Assembly: GCA_029860565.1 (NCBI GenBank)
Contig: JAOUAY010000078.1
Span: 1-6,268 of the forward strand
Reading direction: 5' to 3'
DNA from: Candidatus Nitrosopumilus sp.
GTDB lineage: Archaea > Thermoproteota > Nitrososphaeria > Nitrososphaerales > Nitrosopumilaceae
Length of the DNA: 6,268 bases
Part shown: positions 5,505 to 6,268 of the stretch, piece by piece
Position numbering within the stretch: the first letter of the stretch is position 1
Layout: the number at the start of each line of letters is the position of its first letter
Made by a program: the position numbers and the translations under genes
Notes under the pieces: model-generated
The model's database searches: none
Told to the model about the DNA's origin: nothing
The model's input: only the letters and a program-made list of their open reading frames with translations

Positions 5505-5678
5505 ATTGTATTGTTTATGATGATCTGAATATTCAAATTCATTCATAGATTCGAACTAATATTATGAAATTGAAATAAAATTCGAGTTACAATCCATTCT
5601 TCAAAAAGATAACGACATCATGTAAAATTTAATTGGTAAAAAAACAGGATTATTATGAGTATGTAAAATCTAACTATC

Positions 5679-5688
5679 TTAATTAAAT
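5679..5688 (+). promoter_or_regulatory. Box A for the HNH-like gene
   Basis: TTAATTAAAT is centred at about 5683, 25 bp upstream of the ATG at 5708. This predicts a leaderless mRNA and supports that start. The 5505-5678 gap upstream shows no gene. Confidence 0.5.
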
Positions 5689-5707
5689 GGGTTAAATCTA
5701 GATTTTC

Positions 5708-6268
5708 ATGAACTGGAAAAAATCTCTTGTCGAGAGACTGGGAAATCAGTGTAAGGTTTGTAACCAAAACGACATTGAAAGATTGGATGTAGATTTTATT
5801 AACGGCCAGGAATACCTTGAGGATCAATATTTTGAAAATAAAGATGAAATGTATGTGTGGTTTGTATTGCATTTTAAGGAAGAATCTGAATATTTGCAGT
5901 CAATTTGTATTGATTGCAAATCAAAAAAGAAAGAGGATAAATCAATTCCATTGTCAAAGTTATACGAATTTTACTTTACCCCCAAAGCAATGAATGCTCA
6001 AGAAATTATGAGGTGGATGAATGAGAAATCTGAAGAACTATTGGATCTTCTTAGAAAAAATAAACAGTTTATTCCAATTGAGAGGAGATTGGAAAAACAT
6101 TATGAGGATTTGAGAGATAAATTTACAGAGATTGATAGAAATGCTGCATTAATTGAATATGAAAAAAAGTGGTTGCCAAAGAGATTTGCAGATGTGATCG
6201 AACAAGACCTAAATGAAAATCCGGAGATCAAAAGTTTAGTATCAAAACATCACAGGCCAAAAATACCT
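5708..6268 (+). CDS. HNH-fold-like zinc protein with degenerate active site (3' partial)
   Basis: The frame is open for 187 codons and runs off the window. The N-terminal 75 residues follow the layout of an HNH endonuclease zinc fold: a CKVC knuckle (C15-C18), then LDVDFINGQ (26-34), then EYLQSICIDCK (61-71) with the second knuckle C67-C70. In active HNH proteins these positions usually read DH, NLQ and CxxCH. Here they are F30, Y62 and K71, so all three signature residues are changed and nuclease activity is doubtful. Residues 95-187 form a helical, charged, probably coiled region (MRWMNEKSEELLDLLRKN and onward) with no motif I recognise. It may be a DNA-binding or structural derivative of the HNH fold, or just a four-Cys zinc protein with a chance resemblance. 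The ATG at 5708 is supported by a box A 25 bp upstream. Confidence 0.75.
   Translation, partial: MNWKKSLVERLGNQCKVCNQNDIERLDVDFINGQEYLEDQYFENKDEMYVWFVLHFKEESEYLQSICIDCKSKKKEDKSIPLSKLYEFYFTPKAMNAQEIMRWMNEKSEELLDLLRKNKQFIPIERRLEKHYEDLRDKFTEIDRNAALIEYEKKWLPKRFADVIEQDLNENPEIKSLVSKHHRPKIP

Noticed and set aside
5549..5562. Minus-strand TAGTTCGAATC resembling a tRNA T-loop
   Set aside because: Only three base pairs of T-stem are possible, and no matching acceptor or anticodon arm lies upstream.
5618..5872. Minus-strand hydrophobic open frame of 84 codons
   Set aside because: It lies antisense to the promoter and N-terminus of the HNH-like gene, and is Ile/Leu/Phe-rich in the way AT-rich antisense frames are. 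The plus-strand gene with cysteine knuckles and a box A is the better explanation.

Overview
This AT-rich window (roughly two thirds A+T) looks like a chromosomal segment of an ammonia-oxidising thaumarchaeon (Nitrososphaerota), most like Nitrosopumilus. Four features point there: an archaeal TATA-binding protein made of two direct repeats, a type II methionine aminopeptidase, an archaeal DUF1512 protein, and several small CxxC zinc-ribbon proteins. Many genes also carry an A/T-rich box A about 26 bp upstream of the start codon, as expected for leaderless archaeal transcripts. No mobile element, CRISPR array, rRNA or tRNA was found. The species assignment is inference.

Layout. 1-141 is the 3' end of a zinc-ribbon-like gene. 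142-772 has no intact gene. It holds a probable decayed zinc-ribbon gene on the minus strand (about 185-333) and two pairs of short direct repeats. 773-853 can fold into a compact cloverleaf-like RNA closed by a 12-bp helix, and a good box A (741-748) places the transcription start almost exactly at its first base. It is either an independent small RNA or a structured leader of the next gene. A 65-71 aa orphan protein (to 1087) and a free-standing tRNA-binding (EMAP/MetRS-beta-type) domain protein (1128-1457) follow.

tbp (2067-1507, minus) converges on the tRNA-binding gene and is divergent from a DUF1512 membrane-anchored protein (2201-3334). The DUF1512 gene overlaps a 60 aa zinc-ribbon gene (3331-3513) by an ATGA junction, so the two form an operon. 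The methionine aminopeptidase gene map (4556-3660, minus) converges on this operon. The rest is a looser region with two short uncharacterised helical proteins (4820-5074 and 5232-5504), a 9-bp-stem hairpin between them (5082-5126), and a gene running off the right edge (5708-6268). That gene's N-terminus resembles an HNH nuclease zinc fold with the catalytic positions replaced.

The core genes serve housekeeping information processing: transcription initiation (TBP), tRNA binding, and N-terminal methionine removal. The least explained elements are the 773-853 RNA, the degenerate HNH-like protein, and the decayed zinc-ribbon gene.
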